A stretch of DNA of 64,000 nt from an uncultured Campylobacter sp. (GTDB lineage Bacteria > Campylobacterota > Campylobacteria > Campylobacterales > Campylobacteraceae): NCBI GenBank assembly GCA_900539255.1, contig UQBJ01000003.1:1-64000 (forward strand). The letters are read 5' to 3'. This document shows, piece by piece, positions 34,072 to 44,113 of the stretch. The notes under the pieces are model-generated. The model had not been told where the DNA came from. It saw only the letters and a program-made list of their open reading frames with translations, and ran no database searches. A program made the translations under genes and the position numbers. The stretch's first letter is position 1, and every line of letters begins with the position of its first letter.

Positions 34072-35764
34072 CAAACTCTACGCACCAAGCACAAAAGAAG
34101 CTCCAAAGGACGCCGTGCTACCTAGCCACATACTTTTGTTAAGGGCTGGCTTTATCCAGCAATGCGGTAGTGGGCTTTACAACTTTTTGCCACTTGGCAA
34201 AATGGTGCTTGACAAGATTTATGCTGTTGTTAAAGACGAGATGGACAAGGCGGGAGCTTTGCAAACGAGTTTAAGCTTTGTAACAAGTGCTGTTTTGTGG
34301 GAAGAAAGCGGAAGATATAAGGCTTATGGCAAGGAACTACTGCGTTTTAAGGACAGAAAAGAAAATGAGTTTGTGCTAGGACCAACGCACGAAGAGGCTA
34401 TGCTTAACGCCGTTAAAGGCAAAATCACCAGCTATAAGCAACTGCCCTTGCATTTGTATCAAATCGGGCTGAAATTTAGGGACGAGGCGCGTCCTAGATT
34501 TGGGCTTTTGCGTTGCCGTGAATTTTTGATGAAAGACGGATACAGCTTTCACGCCGATGAAAAGGACTTGGGGCGTGAATTTGAGCTAATGTTTGAAACT
34601 TACAGCAAGATTTTCACGCGTTTGGGGCTAAATTTTAGAGCTGTGGAGGCTGATAGCGGAGCCATAGGCGGTAGCGGAAGCAAGGAATTTATGGTGCTAG
34701 CGCAAAATGGCGAAGATGACATAGTGGTGTGTGATAAATGCGAATACGCCGCAAATGTCGAGGTAGCAAAGCGTGCGCCAAAAACCTGCGAGAAAGAACG
34801 CCCACAAGCAAATATGGCGAGCAAATTTCACACGCCAAACATAAAGACTATCAAGGATTTAGCTGAATTTTTCAAGGTTGATGAGTTTTACACCATAAAG
34901 GCTGTGGTGAAAAAAGCACTCTTTGACAAGGGCGAAAAAATCGTAGTCTTTTTCGTGCGTGGGTGCGATGATTTGCAAGAAACAAAGGCACTTAATGCTT
35001 GTGGGGCGTTAGAGCTTGTCGAAGCTAGCGAAGATGAGCTAAAAAAGGCTGGTTTAAAGGCTGGATTTATCGGCTTTATCGGGCTAAATGTTGAATTTTT
35101 TGTGGATAATGAGTTAAAAAATGAGACAAATATGCTTTTGGGCGCAAATGAGGAAAACTACCATTTCATCGGCGTTAGCGTGGTAAATTTAAACGAAAAC
35201 CGCTATAAAGACTTGGTGCAAGTGCGCGAAAATGACACTTGTGCTTGCTGTGGCGGGCAGCTTAAATTCAGCAAGGGCATAGAAGTGGGACACATTTTTA
35301 AGCTGGGGCAAAAGTATAGCAAGGCGATGAGCGCGACATTTTTGGACGAAAACGGCAAGGCTGTGCCTTTTTATATGGGCTGTTATGGCATAGGCGTGAG
35401 CCGCTTGGTTGCTGTGGCGGTAGAATCAAGCTTTGATGAAAAAGGCATAGTATGGAGCAAGGCTTTGTCGCCATTTGCGCTACATATCATCATCTCAAAC
35501 ACCAAAGACGAAGCCGCTTGTGAGTTTGCAAATGAGCTTTATGAAGCCTTGCAAGCCTTAAATATCAGCGTTTTGCTTGATGATAGAAATGAACGCTTTG
35601 GTGTGAAAATCAACGATTTCGAGCTAATGGGCTTTTATTACGGCTTAATCATCGGCAAGGGACTTGAAAAGGGCGAAGTGGAGCTTGTAAAGCGCGAAAA
35701 TCTTGAAAAAAGTGTGCTAAAAAAAGATGAAGTGCTTGAAACACTGAAAAAGGTGCTGTTATGA
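34061..35764 (+). CDS. proS: Prolyl-tRNA synthetase
   Basis: Class II synthetase charging tRNA-Pro. 567 residues with motif 2 (LKFRDEARPRFGLLRCREFL), an insertion (editing) domain between about 225 and 385, and motif 3 (MGCYGIGVSRLVAVAVE). Two Cys pairs are present, one (CDKCEYAANVEVAKRAP) at the start of the insert and one (CACCGG) near its end. The second ATG of a tandem pair is the better start. Overlaps hemA. Confidence 0.96.
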   Translation: MKFSKLYAPSTKEAPKDAVLPSHILLLRAGFIQQCGSGLYNFLPLGKMVLDKIYAVVKDEMDKAGALQTSLSFVTSAVLWEESGRYKAYGKELLRFKDRKENEFVLGPTHEEAMLNAVKGKITSYKQLPLHLYQIGLKFRDEARPRFGLLRCREFLMKDGYSFHADEKDLGREFELMFETYSKIFTRLGLNFRAVEADSGAIGGSGSKEFMVLAQNGEDDIVVCDKCEYAANVEVAKRAPKTCEKERPQANMASKFHTPNIKTIKDLAEFFKVDEFYTIKAVVKKALFDKGEKIVVFFVRGCDDLQETKALNACGALELVEASEDELKKAGLKAGFIGFIGLNVEFFVDNELKNETNMLLGANEENYHFIGVSVVNLNENRYKDLVQVRENDTCACCGGQLKFSKGIEVGHIFKLGQKYSKAMSATFLDENGKAVPFYMGCYGIGVSRLVAVAVESSFDEKGIVWSKALSPFALHIIISNTKDEAACEFANELYEALQALNISVLLDDRNERFGVKINDFELMGFYYGLIIGKGLEKGEVELVKRENLEKSVLKKDEVLETLKKVLL

Positions 35765-36156
35765 ACTACTATACTTTCTCAATCTTTCCTTTTATCTTAC
35801 TTGAAGTGCTGGCAAGCGTGCTGTTTGTGATGAGCTTTGGTTTTGGAAATTTTTTGCTTGTTTTGTTTGGCTCAATGCTCATAGGCGTTGTTTTGCTTGC
35901 GATTTTTTGGCGCAATATGCTTGAATTTAGGCTTTGCTCTCCGCTTGAAATGCTGAAAAACTTTGCCTTTGTTATCTCAGGCTTTTTGTTTTTAGTCCCC
36001 GGGCTTTTAAGCTCGGTGTGTGGGCTTTTTGTGCTTGTTTTTGGGCTGGTTTTTGGATTTAGCAGACAAAATGCTGGTAAATTCACTCAAAGCTCGCCCC
36101 AAAACGATGAAATTATCGATGTAGAAATCATCGATGAAAAAAAGGATAAACAATGA
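35761..36156 (+). CDS. FxsA-family membrane protein
   Basis: 131 residues with four hydrophobic segments and the FxsA signature (FAFVISGFLFLVPGLLSSVC). FxsA in E. coli counteracts phage exclusion when overexpressed; the normal role is unknown. Acidic C-terminal tail (DEIIDVEIIDEKKDKQ). Overlaps proS and hemC by 4 nt each; position matches Cj0544. Confidence 0.82.
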   Translation: MNYYTFSIFPFILLEVLASVLFVMSFGFGNFLLVLFGSMLIGVVLLAIFWRNMLEFRLCSPLEMLKNFAFVISGFLFLVPGLLSSVCGLFVLVFGLVFGFSRQNAGKFTQSSPQNDEIIDVEIIDEKKDKQ

Positions 36157-37082
36157 ACGAACTCATCATCGCCACGCGCAAAAGTCAGCTAGCCCTTTGG
36201 CAAAGCGAATTCATCAAGGCTTTTTTGCAAGAAAGATACCCAGATTTACGCGTAAATTTGCAAGGCTTTAAAACAAAGGGCGATGTGCTTTTAGACACTC
36301 CGCTTGCTAAAATCGGCGGCAAGGGGCTTTTCACAAAGGAACTTGAAGAGTCTATGCTCGCAGGCAAGGCTCATTTAGCCGTGCATAGCTTAAAAGATGT
36401 GCCAAGCTTTTTCCCACAAGGGCTTACTTTGGCGGCGGTTTGCAAAAGAGAAGAGCCAAATGACGCCCTTTTGAGCGAAAAATTTAAGGATTTAGCCAGC
36501 TTGCCACAAGGCGCAAAGGTTGGCACGACAAGTCTTAGGCGCAAAATGCAGCTTTTGCTCAAACGCCCTGATTTAAACATAATCTCACTTCGTGGCAACA
36601 TAAACTCACGCCTTGAAAAGCTCAAAAAGGGCGAATTTGATGCTATCGTTTTAGCTTATGCGGGGCTTAAACGGCTAAATTTGCAAAATGCGGTGAAATT
36701 TTTGTATAAATTTAGCCTTGATGAGATGATACCAGCGGCTTCGCAAGGCATTTTAGGCATAGAAAGCCTTGATGAGCCTGAGCTTTTGCAAACCCTTGCC
36801 GTGCTAAATGACGAGCAAGCCGTTGTGGCAAGCAGGATTGAGCGCGATTTTATCAAAGAGTTGGAGGGCGGCTGTCAAGTGCCTATCGGCGTAAATGCTG
36901 AAATTTTAGGCACAAGCGTGCAAATCCGCGCTATTTTAGGCTTGCCAGATGGCAGTGAAATCTTGCAAAAAAGCCTGAATTTACCCTTAAACGAAAGCCA
37001 AAATGCAGGCATTTTACTCGCAAAAGAATTTATAGGCAAAGGCGCAAAAGAGCTTTTAAAACGCGCTGAAATGATGATTTAA
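36153..37082 (+). CDS. hemC: Porphobilinogen deaminase (hydroxymethylbilane synthase)
   Basis: Polymerises four porphobilinogens to hydroxymethylbilane. 309 residues; cofactor-binding Cys241 in ELEGGCQVPIGVNAE, substrate segment HSLKDVPSFFPQGLTLAAV, and GTTSLRRKMQLL. Located between fxsA-like and ubiD in the heme block. Confidence 0.97.
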   Translation: MNELIIATRKSQLALWQSEFIKAFLQERYPDLRVNLQGFKTKGDVLLDTPLAKIGGKGLFTKELEESMLAGKAHLAVHSLKDVPSFFPQGLTLAAVCKREEPNDALLSEKFKDLASLPQGAKVGTTSLRRKMQLLLKRPDLNIISLRGNINSRLEKLKKGEFDAIVLAYAGLKRLNLQNAVKFLYKFSLDEMIPAASQGILGIESLDEPELLQTLAVLNDEQAVVASRIERDFIKELEGGCQVPIGVNAEILGTSVQIRAILGLPDGSEILQKSLNLPLNESQNAGILLAKEFIGKGAKELLKRAEMMI

Positions 37083-37091
37083 GGCTTTTTG

Positions 37092-38966
37092 ATGAAAGAA
37101 TTTATAAAATTGCTCCAAGAAAATGATTTGCTTAAAATCATCGATGAAAGCGTGGATACCGAGCTTGAAATAGCGCACATTGCTTATGTGGAGGCGAAAA
37201 AGGGCGACAAGGGCAAGGCTTTGCTTTTTACAAAGCCCACGCATAAGGGGCAAGAGTTTGAATTTCCTGTGCTGATGAACACCTTTTGCAACGAAAAAGC
37301 CCTAAATTTAGCCTTTACGCGCCCTTATGATGAAGTAGCAACCCAAATAGCAAGCCTTTTAAAGCTTCATATACCAAAGACTTTTGGGGCGAAAATCGAC
37401 TTTTTCAAAAGGCTTTTAAGCCTTAAAAATGTCCCGCCCAAACGCCTAAAAACAAAGGGCGAGTTTGAATTTAAAGAGCTAAAAAGCCTAAATGAACTGC
37501 CTATCTTAAAAACTTGGGAAAAAGATGCTGGTAAATTCATCACTATGGGGCAAATTTACACGCAAAGTGTCGATAAAAAGCAAAACAACTTGGGTATGTA
37601 TCGCTTGCAAGTAAGCGGTGAGCGCGAGCTTTTAATACACTGGCAAATCCACAAAGACGGCGCGCACTTTTTCCACGAGTATAAAAAAGCTGGCTTAAAG
37701 CAAATGCCCGTGAGCGTTGCCATAGGCGGCGACCCGCTTTACATTTGGTGCGCACAAGCTCCGTTGCCAAAGGGCATTTTTGAGCTTTTGCTTTATGGCT
37801 TTATCAAAAAAAGCCCTGCAAGGCTTGCGCCGTGTCAAAATGGCATTTTCGTGCCACACGATGCTGACATTGTGATTGAGGGCTTTGTGGATTTAGATGA
37901 GTTTAAGATTGAGGGACCTTTTGGCGACCACACGGGCTTTTACACGCCTGCTGAGCCTTTTCCTGTGATGAAAGTGAGCCGAATTTTAGCCAAAAAAGAC
38001 GCCATTTATCAAGCCACCGTTGTGGGAAAGCCCCCGCTTGAAGACAAGGTAATGGGGCTTGGCACTGAAAGGGTGTTTTTACCGCTCTTTCAAGCCACAA
38101 CGCCTGATGTCATAGACTATAAAATGCCTGAAAATGGCGTTTTTCACAATCTCATCTTAGCTAAAATTCACTCTCATTACCCAGCGCACGCCACGCAGAT
38201 AATGCACGCTTTTTGGGGTGTGGGGCAAATGAGCTTTGTCAAACACGCTATTTTTGTAGGGCAAAATGCGCCAAAGCTTGATGATTACGGCGCTCTTGTG
38301 CCTTATATCTTAAACCGCTTTGAGGCAAGCAAACTTTACATAAGCGAGGGCATTTGCGACCAGCTAGACCACGCTTCGCCAAATGCTTGTTTTGGGGGAA
38401 AGGCGGCACTTGATGCGACAAGCGAAAAAGAATGCGGCGAAAAGCTTGAAATTTTAAGCGATGAGGCGTTAAATGAGCTTTTTTCAAGCGAAATTCCACT
38501 TCTTGCTTTAAGGCAGTTTTATGCGGATACAAGCGCGCCCATAGTTTGCGTGCTACTTGATAAAAAAGAGCTTGTTAAAAAGAGCTTTGAAAGGCTTTTA
38601 AAATTTGCTAAACATTTTAAAATCGTTGTTTTTTTAGACAGCCACAACCGCTTGCAAAACCCTTATATGCTTGTTTGGCGCGTGGTAAATAATATCGATG
38701 CAAAAAGAGACATTTTCTTTGGCAAGGATTTTATAAGCGAAAATTTAAAGCAAAATTCAGTAAATTCTAGCGAAAAAAGTGTAAATTTAAATGAAAATTT
38801 AGCTGATTGCATAGGCATAGACGCCACAGCAAAGGGCGAGCTTGAAAAGCACCCAAGAAAATGGGCTTTGCAGGTTGATTGCACTCAAAAGGTTATCGAA
38901 GATTTAATCAAACGAAAACTCATTGACAAAGACAGCACACTTTTTGATAAATTCGAGCTTTTTTAA
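37092..38966 (+). CDS. ubiD: UbiD-family prenylated-FMN decarboxylase
   Basis: Non-oxidative decarboxylase using prenyl-FMN. In this phylum, which makes menaquinone by the futalosine route, it probably acts on a menaquinone precursor (MqnL-like); that role is inference. 624 residues, with the family core MGMYRLQ-type segment (NLGMYRLQVSGERELLIHWQ), GGDPLYIWCAQAPLPKG and GPFGDHTGFYTPAEPFPVMK. A Ser/Asn/Lys-rich insert around residues 553-575 (SENLKQNSVNSSEKSVNLNE) has five RAATTY hexamers. ATG 37092 is preferred to the TTG three bases before. Confidence 0.92.
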   Translation: MKEFIKLLQENDLLKIIDESVDTELEIAHIAYVEAKKGDKGKALLFTKPTHKGQEFEFPVLMNTFCNEKALNLAFTRPYDEVATQIASLLKLHIPKTFGAKIDFFKRLLSLKNVPPKRLKTKGEFEFKELKSLNELPILKTWEKDAGKFITMGQIYTQSVDKKQNNLGMYRLQVSGERELLIHWQIHKDGAHFFHEYKKAGLKQMPVSVAIGGDPLYIWCAQAPLPKGIFELLLYGFIKKSPARLAPCQNGIFVPHDADIVIEGFVDLDEFKIEGPFGDHTGFYTPAEPFPVMKVSRILAKKDAIYQATVVGKPPLEDKVMGLGTERVFLPLFQATTPDVIDYKMPENGVFHNLILAKIHSHYPAHATQIMHAFWGVGQMSFVKHAIFVGQNAPKLDDYGALVPYILNRFEASKLYISEGICDQLDHASPNACFGGKAALDATSEKECGEKLEILSDEALNELFSSEIPLLALRQFYADTSAPIVCVLLDKKELVKKSFERLLKFAKHFKIVVFLDSHNRLQNPYMLVWRVVNNIDAKRDIFFGKDFISENLKQNSVNSSEKSVNLNENLADCIGIDATAKGELEKHPRKWALQVDCTQKVIEDLIKRKLIDKDSTLFDKFELF

Positions 38967-39030
38967 GACATAAAATTTGCACTCACATTGATAAATTCGA
39001 GTTTTTAAGGTGTAAAAGCAAATTTAGCAC

Positions 39031-40326
39031 TCACAGCACTTCGCCGTAAAGCACCATTCTACGCGGATTTGTGATTTTAACCCTTTTCATTTGCCCCAAA
39101 AATTCAGCTCCTCCTTGTGTTTGGACTAAAAAGTTATTATCACTTCTGCCCGCTACGCCATTTTCGCGCTGTTCTTCAAACAGCACCTCAAATTCTTTAA
39201 GCCTTTGACGCGCCACAATCTCATCTAAAATCTCATTTTGTCGCCCTTGTAGCTTACTCAAACGCCTTGTGGCAAGCTCTGGCTCGATTTGCCCGCTCAT
39301 TAAAGCCGCCTTTGTAAGCGGACGCGGCGAGTATTTAAAGGAAAAAATTTGCTCAAAACGCACCTCATTCATCACTTCAAGCGTATCCTCAAAGTCCTTT
39401 TCGCTCTCATTTGGAAAGGCGACAATTATATCTGTTGAAATGCTGGCGTTTTCGCACATTTTTCGCACCTTTAAGGCTTTTTCTAAATACCACTCACGCG
39501 TATAACCGCGTTTCATCGCCTTTAATACGGCATTTGAGCCACTTTGCAAGGGCAGGTGCAAGGCTTTGCAAATTTTTTCATTGTGCGTAAAAACTTCTAA
39601 AAATTTATCATCAATGTGTAAAGGGTGCGGGCTTGTAAAGCGAATTCGCTTCAAATTTGGAATTTCACTAAGCCTTGTAAGCAAGTCGGCAAAGTCCATT
39701 TTTTCGTGTGCTTTTGAAAAATACTTGCCATAATTATTGACATTTTGCCCCAGCAAAAAAAGCTCTTTTGCGCCCTTATCCACAGCCTTTTGCGCCTCAT
39801 CAAAAATCAACGAAAAAGGTATGGAGATTTCCTCCCCACGCGTGTGTGGCACTATGCAGTAAGTGCAGTGTTTGTCGCAGCCTATCATTATGTTGATAAA
39901 GCTTTTATAAGGGCTTGAACGAAATTCAGCAAAGGCAAACTCGCTCTCATCGTAGTTTATGTCCGTGCCAAGAAATTTTGGCGTTTTAACAGCGCGTGTG
40001 ATTTGAGAGACATTGCGCGCACCCAGCACAAAATCAACATTTGGAGCTTTTTTAAAAATCTCAGCCCCCAAATGCGAAGCCGTGCAACCGCACACGCCGA
40101 TTTTCGCGCCCTTTTTTTTGAGCTTTTCAAAGCCACCGATTTCAGAAAAAAGCTTATGCACGGGTCTTTCACGCACGGAGCAGGTGTTGATGAGTATTAA
40201 GTCCGCAGTTTCAGGCTCGTTTGTTAGGGCATAATCTTCTTTTTGGCTCAGCTCAGCGATGATATGCTCGCTATCTCGCACATTCATCGCACAGCCAAGT
40301 GTCTGTATATAGAGCTTTTTACTCAA
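39031..40326 (-). CDS. miaB: tRNA-2-methylthio-N6-dimethylallyladenosine synthase
   Basis: Radical-SAM methylthiotransferase modifying A37 of tRNA. 431 residues: N-terminal cluster ligands Cys12, Cys49, Cys79; radical SAM C150-x3-C154-x2-C157 (IGCDKHCTYC); C-terminal TRAM domain. Overlaps the upstream HP0268-like gene by 4 nt. Confidence 0.96.
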   Translation of the reverse strand: MSKKLYIQTLGCAMNVRDSEHIIAELSQKEDYALTNEPETADLILINTCSVRERPVHKLFSEIGGFEKLKKKGAKIGVCGCTASHLGAEIFKKAPNVDFVLGARNVSQITRAVKTPKFLGTDINYDESEFAFAEFRSSPYKSFINIMIGCDKHCTYCIVPHTRGEEISIPFSLIFDEAQKAVDKGAKELFLLGQNVNNYGKYFSKAHEKMDFADLLTRLSEIPNLKRIRFTSPHPLHIDDKFLEVFTHNEKICKALHLPLQSGSNAVLKAMKRGYTREWYLEKALKVRKMCENASISTDIIVAFPNESEKDFEDTLEVMNEVRFEQIFSFKYSPRPLTKAALMSGQIEPELATRRLSKLQGRQNEILDEIVARQRLKEFEVLFEEQRENGVAGRSDNNFLVQTQGGAEFLGQMKRVKITNPRRMVLYGEVL

Positions 40327-40574
40327 AGAATATGCACCTCATACATATAATCACTCTCATCAAGTCCGTATTTAACGGGGCGATGATATACGCTAAACCC
40401 TTTTTTTTCAAAGTTTTGCACGAGTGCTAGCATTTGTTTGTGCGTGTTTTCCTTGTCAAAATAAAAAAAGCTTTGTCCTTCTTGGGCGAGCTTTTCTTCG
40501 ATTTTAGCTAGGCTGATAGTCTTTGGCTTGCCGTTTGCTAGGTTTCTGGCTAGCTTTAAATCTTTGATTTCCAT
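40323..40574 (-). CDS. HP0268-like small protein
   Basis: 83 residues starting MEIKDLKLARNLANGKPKTI at 40574, behind AAAGGAAAAACT. A longer in-frame start at 40634 adds 20 residues without family support. Resembles the Campylobacter/Helicobacter family of H. pylori HP0268, reported as a metal-dependent nuclease; the segment QSFFYFDKENTHKQMLALVQ is characteristic. Coupled to miaB, which hints at an RNA-related role. Confidence 0.72.
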   Translation of the reverse strand: MEIKDLKLARNLANGKPKTISLAKIEEKLAQEGQSFFYFDKENTHKQMLALVQNFEKKGFSVYHRPVKYGLDESDYMYEVHIL

Positions 40575-40654
40575 AGTTTTTCCTTTAAAGTTAAATTTAA
40601 AGCACAATTTTAGCAAATTTATAGTAAAATTCATAAAAATTTAAAGGAAAATTT

Positions 40655-42811
40655 ATGCAATACACTATCGAACTCAACAATCACAGCGAAATTTTCGATG
40701 TGGATAAGGTCGCTAAGCAAGCAGCTGGTGCTGTTTTGTTAAGGCAAGGCAAAAGCGTGGTTTTAGCCACAGTCGCTCACGAGGACAAGCCTGTGGAGGA
40801 GGATTTTTTGCCCTTAACGGTGCAATATATCGAAAAAGCCTACGCAGCGGGGCGAATCCCCGGCGGCTACATAAAGCGCGAAACCAAGCCAAGCGACAGC
40901 GAAACGCTCACAGCGCGTATCATCGACAGAAGTTTGCGCCCGCTTTTCCCAAAGGGCTATGCTTATCCTACTCAAATCGTGGTGCTGGTGCTTTCGTGCG
41001 ATAGTGAAGTGGATTTGCAAGTGATGAGCCTAAATGCCGCAAGTGTCGCGCTGTATCTTAGCGACATACCGATGAAAGACCCTGTTTGTGGCGTGCGCAT
41101 CGCAAGAATCAACGATGAATTTAAGCTCAATCCCACAAACACGGAGCTTAAAAAATCAACCCTTGATTTGTTTGTCTCTGGCGTGAAAGATGAGCTTTTG
41201 ATGATAGAAATGCGCGCCCTGCCAAGTGAGGGCGAGTTTATCCCTGTGGTTGCGCCTTTTGCGGGCATTGACGGGCAGAGCATTCAAAATATGAACGAGT
41301 TGAGCGAGGACGAGATAGTAAATGCCCTAAATTTAGCCCAAAAAGCCATAGAAAACGGCTCAAACGCTTACGAAGAAGCATTTAGCAAACACAGAAAAAA
41401 TGGCGAATTCGAGCTAAAAGAAGAAAACGAAAACGAACAAATCATCAAATTTATCGAGCAAAACTACCTTGCAAAGATGCGTGAGGCTATCACGCAAATG
41501 GCAAAAAGCGAGCGAGCGAGCGAGTTAAACAAAATCGCCAAAGAAATCGTAAATTTAGAGCTTGCCGAGCAAAACGAATGGGACGAGGAAGCGGTGAGCA
41601 AGGCTTTAAACAAGGTTAAACGCACCATCGTGCGCTCACTCATCATCAACGAGGGCGTTCGCGCGGACGGACGCGCCTTAAACGAAGTGCGCCCCATCAG
41701 CATAGAAACAAATATCTTGCCAAACGCTCACGGCTCGTGTCTTTTCACGCGCGGACAAACGCAAGCCCTTGTCGTAGCGACATTAGGCAGTGAAAATGAC
41801 GCTCAAATGTCCGATTTGCTTACCGAAACGGGCGCACACGCTGAAAGATTTATGGTAAATTATAATTTTCCCGGCTTTTCAGTAGGCGAGGCAAGCCCGA
41901 TAAAAGCACCGGGCAGGCGTGAGCTAGGACACGGAAACCTTGCAAAAAGGGCGTTGTATCCAAGTGTCGATGAGGCTTATCCCTATGTTATCCGCCTTGT
42001 GAGCGAAATTTTAGAAAGCAACGGCAGTAGTTCAATGGCTACGGTGTGCGGCGGTGCGCTTGCGTTGCGAGCTGCTGGCGTGCCAAGCATAAAACTTGTG
42101 GCGGGAGTGGCTATGGGGCTTATCTTTGAAGAGGGCAAATCAGCCGTGCTTACCGATATAATGGGGCTTGAAGACCACGATGGCGATATGGATTTTAAAG
42201 TAGCTGGCTCAAAAGACGGCGTAACCGCACTTCAAATGGATATAAAGCTAGGCGGTATCGACCAAGACACGCTCAAAAGGGCTTTGTATCAAGCAAAAGA
42301 AGCGAGAATGCACATTTTAGGCATTATGGAGCAAGCAGAGCAAGAAATTGTGGTAAATGAAGAGATTTTGCCAAAACTTGAACTTTTTAGCGTAGATCCT
42401 TCCAAAATAGTCGATATCATCGGGCAAGCGGGCAAAACTATAAAAGAAATCATCGAAAAATTCGGCGTTTCGATTGATTTAGACCGCGAAAAGGGCGAAG
42501 TGAAAATCGCAGGAGCTGGCGGCGAGCAGGTAAAAGCGGCGAAAGATTATATCATACAAATCACCTCCAAAGAAAGCAAATTCGGCAAAAAACGCGAGTT
42601 TCGCAAGGACTATCCGCCTTTTGAAGTGGGCGAGGAATTCAACGGGCGCGTGAAAAGCATAGTGCCTTTTGGGGCGTTTGTGGAGCTGCGAGACGGCGTT
42701 GATGGCTTGCTGCACGCGTCCAAAATCAAAGGCGCGCTCAGCGAGGGCGATGAGGTGCGCGTTTGCGTGCGAGAAGTGAAAAACGGCAAGGTGTCGCTGG
42801 ATTTAGCCTGA
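40655..42811 (+). CDS. pnp: Polynucleotide phosphorylase
   Basis: 3-prime exoribonuclease and core RNA-decay enzyme. 718 residues: two RNase PH domains (first with RIIDRSLRPLFPKGYAYPTQ, second with GSCLFTRGQTQALVVATLG and ESNGSSSMATVCGGALALR), a KH domain (IIGQAGKTIKEIIEKFGVSI) and an S1 domain (NGRVKSIVPFGAFVELRDGV). Divergent from the HP0268-like gene with an 80-bp gap. Confidence 0.97.
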   Translation: MQYTIELNNHSEIFDVDKVAKQAAGAVLLRQGKSVVLATVAHEDKPVEEDFLPLTVQYIEKAYAAGRIPGGYIKRETKPSDSETLTARIIDRSLRPLFPKGYAYPTQIVVLVLSCDSEVDLQVMSLNAASVALYLSDIPMKDPVCGVRIARINDEFKLNPTNTELKKSTLDLFVSGVKDELLMIEMRALPSEGEFIPVVAPFAGIDGQSIQNMNELSEDEIVNALNLAQKAIENGSNAYEEAFSKHRKNGEFELKEENENEQIIKFIEQNYLAKMREAITQMAKSERASELNKIAKEIVNLELAEQNEWDEEAVSKALNKVKRTIVRSLIINEGVRADGRALNEVRPISIETNILPNAHGSCLFTRGQTQALVVATLGSENDAQMSDLLTETGAHAERFMVNYNFPGFSVGEASPIKAPGRRELGHGNLAKRALYPSVDEAYPYVIRLVSEILESNGSSSMATVCGGALALRAAGVPSIKLVAGVAMGLIFEEGKSAVLTDIMGLEDHDGDMDFKVAGSKDGVTALQMDIKLGGIDQDTLKRALYQAKEARMHILGIMEQAEQEIVVNEEILPKLELFSVDPSKIVDIIGQAGKTIKEIIEKFGVSIDLDREKGEVKIAGAGGEQVKAAKDYIIQITSKESKFGKKREFRKDYPPFEVGEEFNGRVKSIVPFGAFVELRDGVDGLLHASKIKGALSEGDEVRVCVREVKNGKVSLDLA

Positions 42812-42826
42812 ATTTAGCAAAAGCAA

Positions 42827-44095
42827 ATGTTTCAAAGCAAGACTTATGAAATCAGCTCCACAGACGACATAGAACTTGGCATAAGGCGTTACTCAAAGCT
42901 CGAATTTAAGGTGAGTTTTGATGATACAAAGCCGATGAAAGCCTTGTTTGTCTTTATCAACGGCATTAGAGATGAGGATTATGCGGGCTATGAGGAACAT
43001 TTGGCTGAATTTGTGGTGCAAACTTATGGCGTGGCAGTGCTTCGAGTAGATTATCACTGCATAGGCTTTCGCCCGCAAACGGGGGCGACTTTTTATATGG
43101 ACAAAAGAGACAAGGAAATTTTCAAGGCACAATGCAGCGAAATCGCTCAGCATTGCGACATAGAGCTGAATTTGCCCGATGACTTGTCAAATGATGAAAA
43201 TTTAGGGCAAAATGAAAGCTACGCCCTTTTAACCAGCCTTAACGACATTATTTTAGAGCTTAAAAACGCCCACAAAATTCCACAAGACTACCGCTCGCCG
43301 CTATCCATAAGTTTGCAGCCTACCAAAAACGAGTATCAAAACTTTGGACTTATGCAAGCCCTTGACATAATCAACGCCATTTATTTTGTGCGAAAGCACC
43401 ACGCTGAATTTAAGCTCGCTAAAACGCCCAAAACCTTGCTCTTTGGCACTTCGCACGGAGGCTATCTTGGCTTTTTGTGCGCTAAATTTGCTCCGTGGCT
43501 CATAGATGCAGTAGTGGAAAATTCAGGCTATGCAAATGCGCCGTTGAGATTTTTGGGCTTTGGCAAGGAATTTGATTATAAGGCTTGCTTTGAAAGCAGC
43601 ACGGCAAGTATGTTTGACCATCTTGCCATCTTTGTCTTTACCAAAACCTTTTTCACAAGCGTTCAAAGCTCGCCAAAGTGCTACACCGAAGCGCACGACA
43701 AAATCCGCTCTTTGCCAGAACTCGACCACCTGCAAACGCAAGCTGCTTGCCACAAAGCCGTTTTCGTGTCTTACCACAGCGCAAGAGACTTTGACATAGC
43801 CCGCCCAGAGCCAAAACAAAGGCTTTATCAAATGCTTGCTAAACTTGACTTTGACGCCACTTTGCACTTGATAAAAGATGAAGGCGAAGTTGATGGCAAA
43901 TTCATCAAAAATTTAAAGCACGGAATGGATATGTCCTTAAAAACGCTCATCAAAAAAGAGCTGCCGCCCTTGCTTGCCCGAAAATTCACACATAAAAAGA
44001 GTGAGAAACACGAAATCACCTACAAAAGCGAGAATTTAGAGTATAAATTCAAAGAAAAGGCTGATAGCATCGAGCTTGTCATCAAAAAACTCTAA
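42827..44095 (+). CDS. DUF2920 alpha/beta-hydrolase-like protein
   Basis: 422 residues. The N-terminal beta sheet (YEISSTDDIELGIRRYSKLE), the segment LFVFINGIRDEDYAGYEEHL, and the nucleophile elbow GTSHGGYLGFLCAKF are hallmarks of DUF2920 proteins, a paralogous family found in Campylobacter flagellin-glycosylation and other surface loci, often with poly-G tracts. None is present here. A low-complexity insert (about 123-132, SNDENLGQNE) carries RAATTY. It follows pnp by 15 bp, an unusual location. Substrate unknown. Confidence 0.8.
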   Translation: MFQSKTYEISSTDDIELGIRRYSKLEFKVSFDDTKPMKALFVFINGIRDEDYAGYEEHLAEFVVQTYGVAVLRVDYHCIGFRPQTGATFYMDKRDKEIFKAQCSEIAQHCDIELNLPDDLSNDENLGQNESYALLTSLNDIILELKNAHKIPQDYRSPLSISLQPTKNEYQNFGLMQALDIINAIYFVRKHHAEFKLAKTPKTLLFGTSHGGYLGFLCAKFAPWLIDAVVENSGYANAPLRFLGFGKEFDYKACFESSTASMFDHLAIFVFTKTFFTSVQSSPKCYTEAHDKIRSLPELDHLQTQAACHKAVFVSYHSARDFDIARPEPKQRLYQMLAKLDFDATLHLIKDEGEVDGKFIKNLKHGMDMSLKTLIKKELPPLLARKFTHKKSEKHEITYKSENLEYKFKEKADSIELVIKKL

Positions 44096-44113
44096 ATTTC
44101 AAGCGAAATTTGT

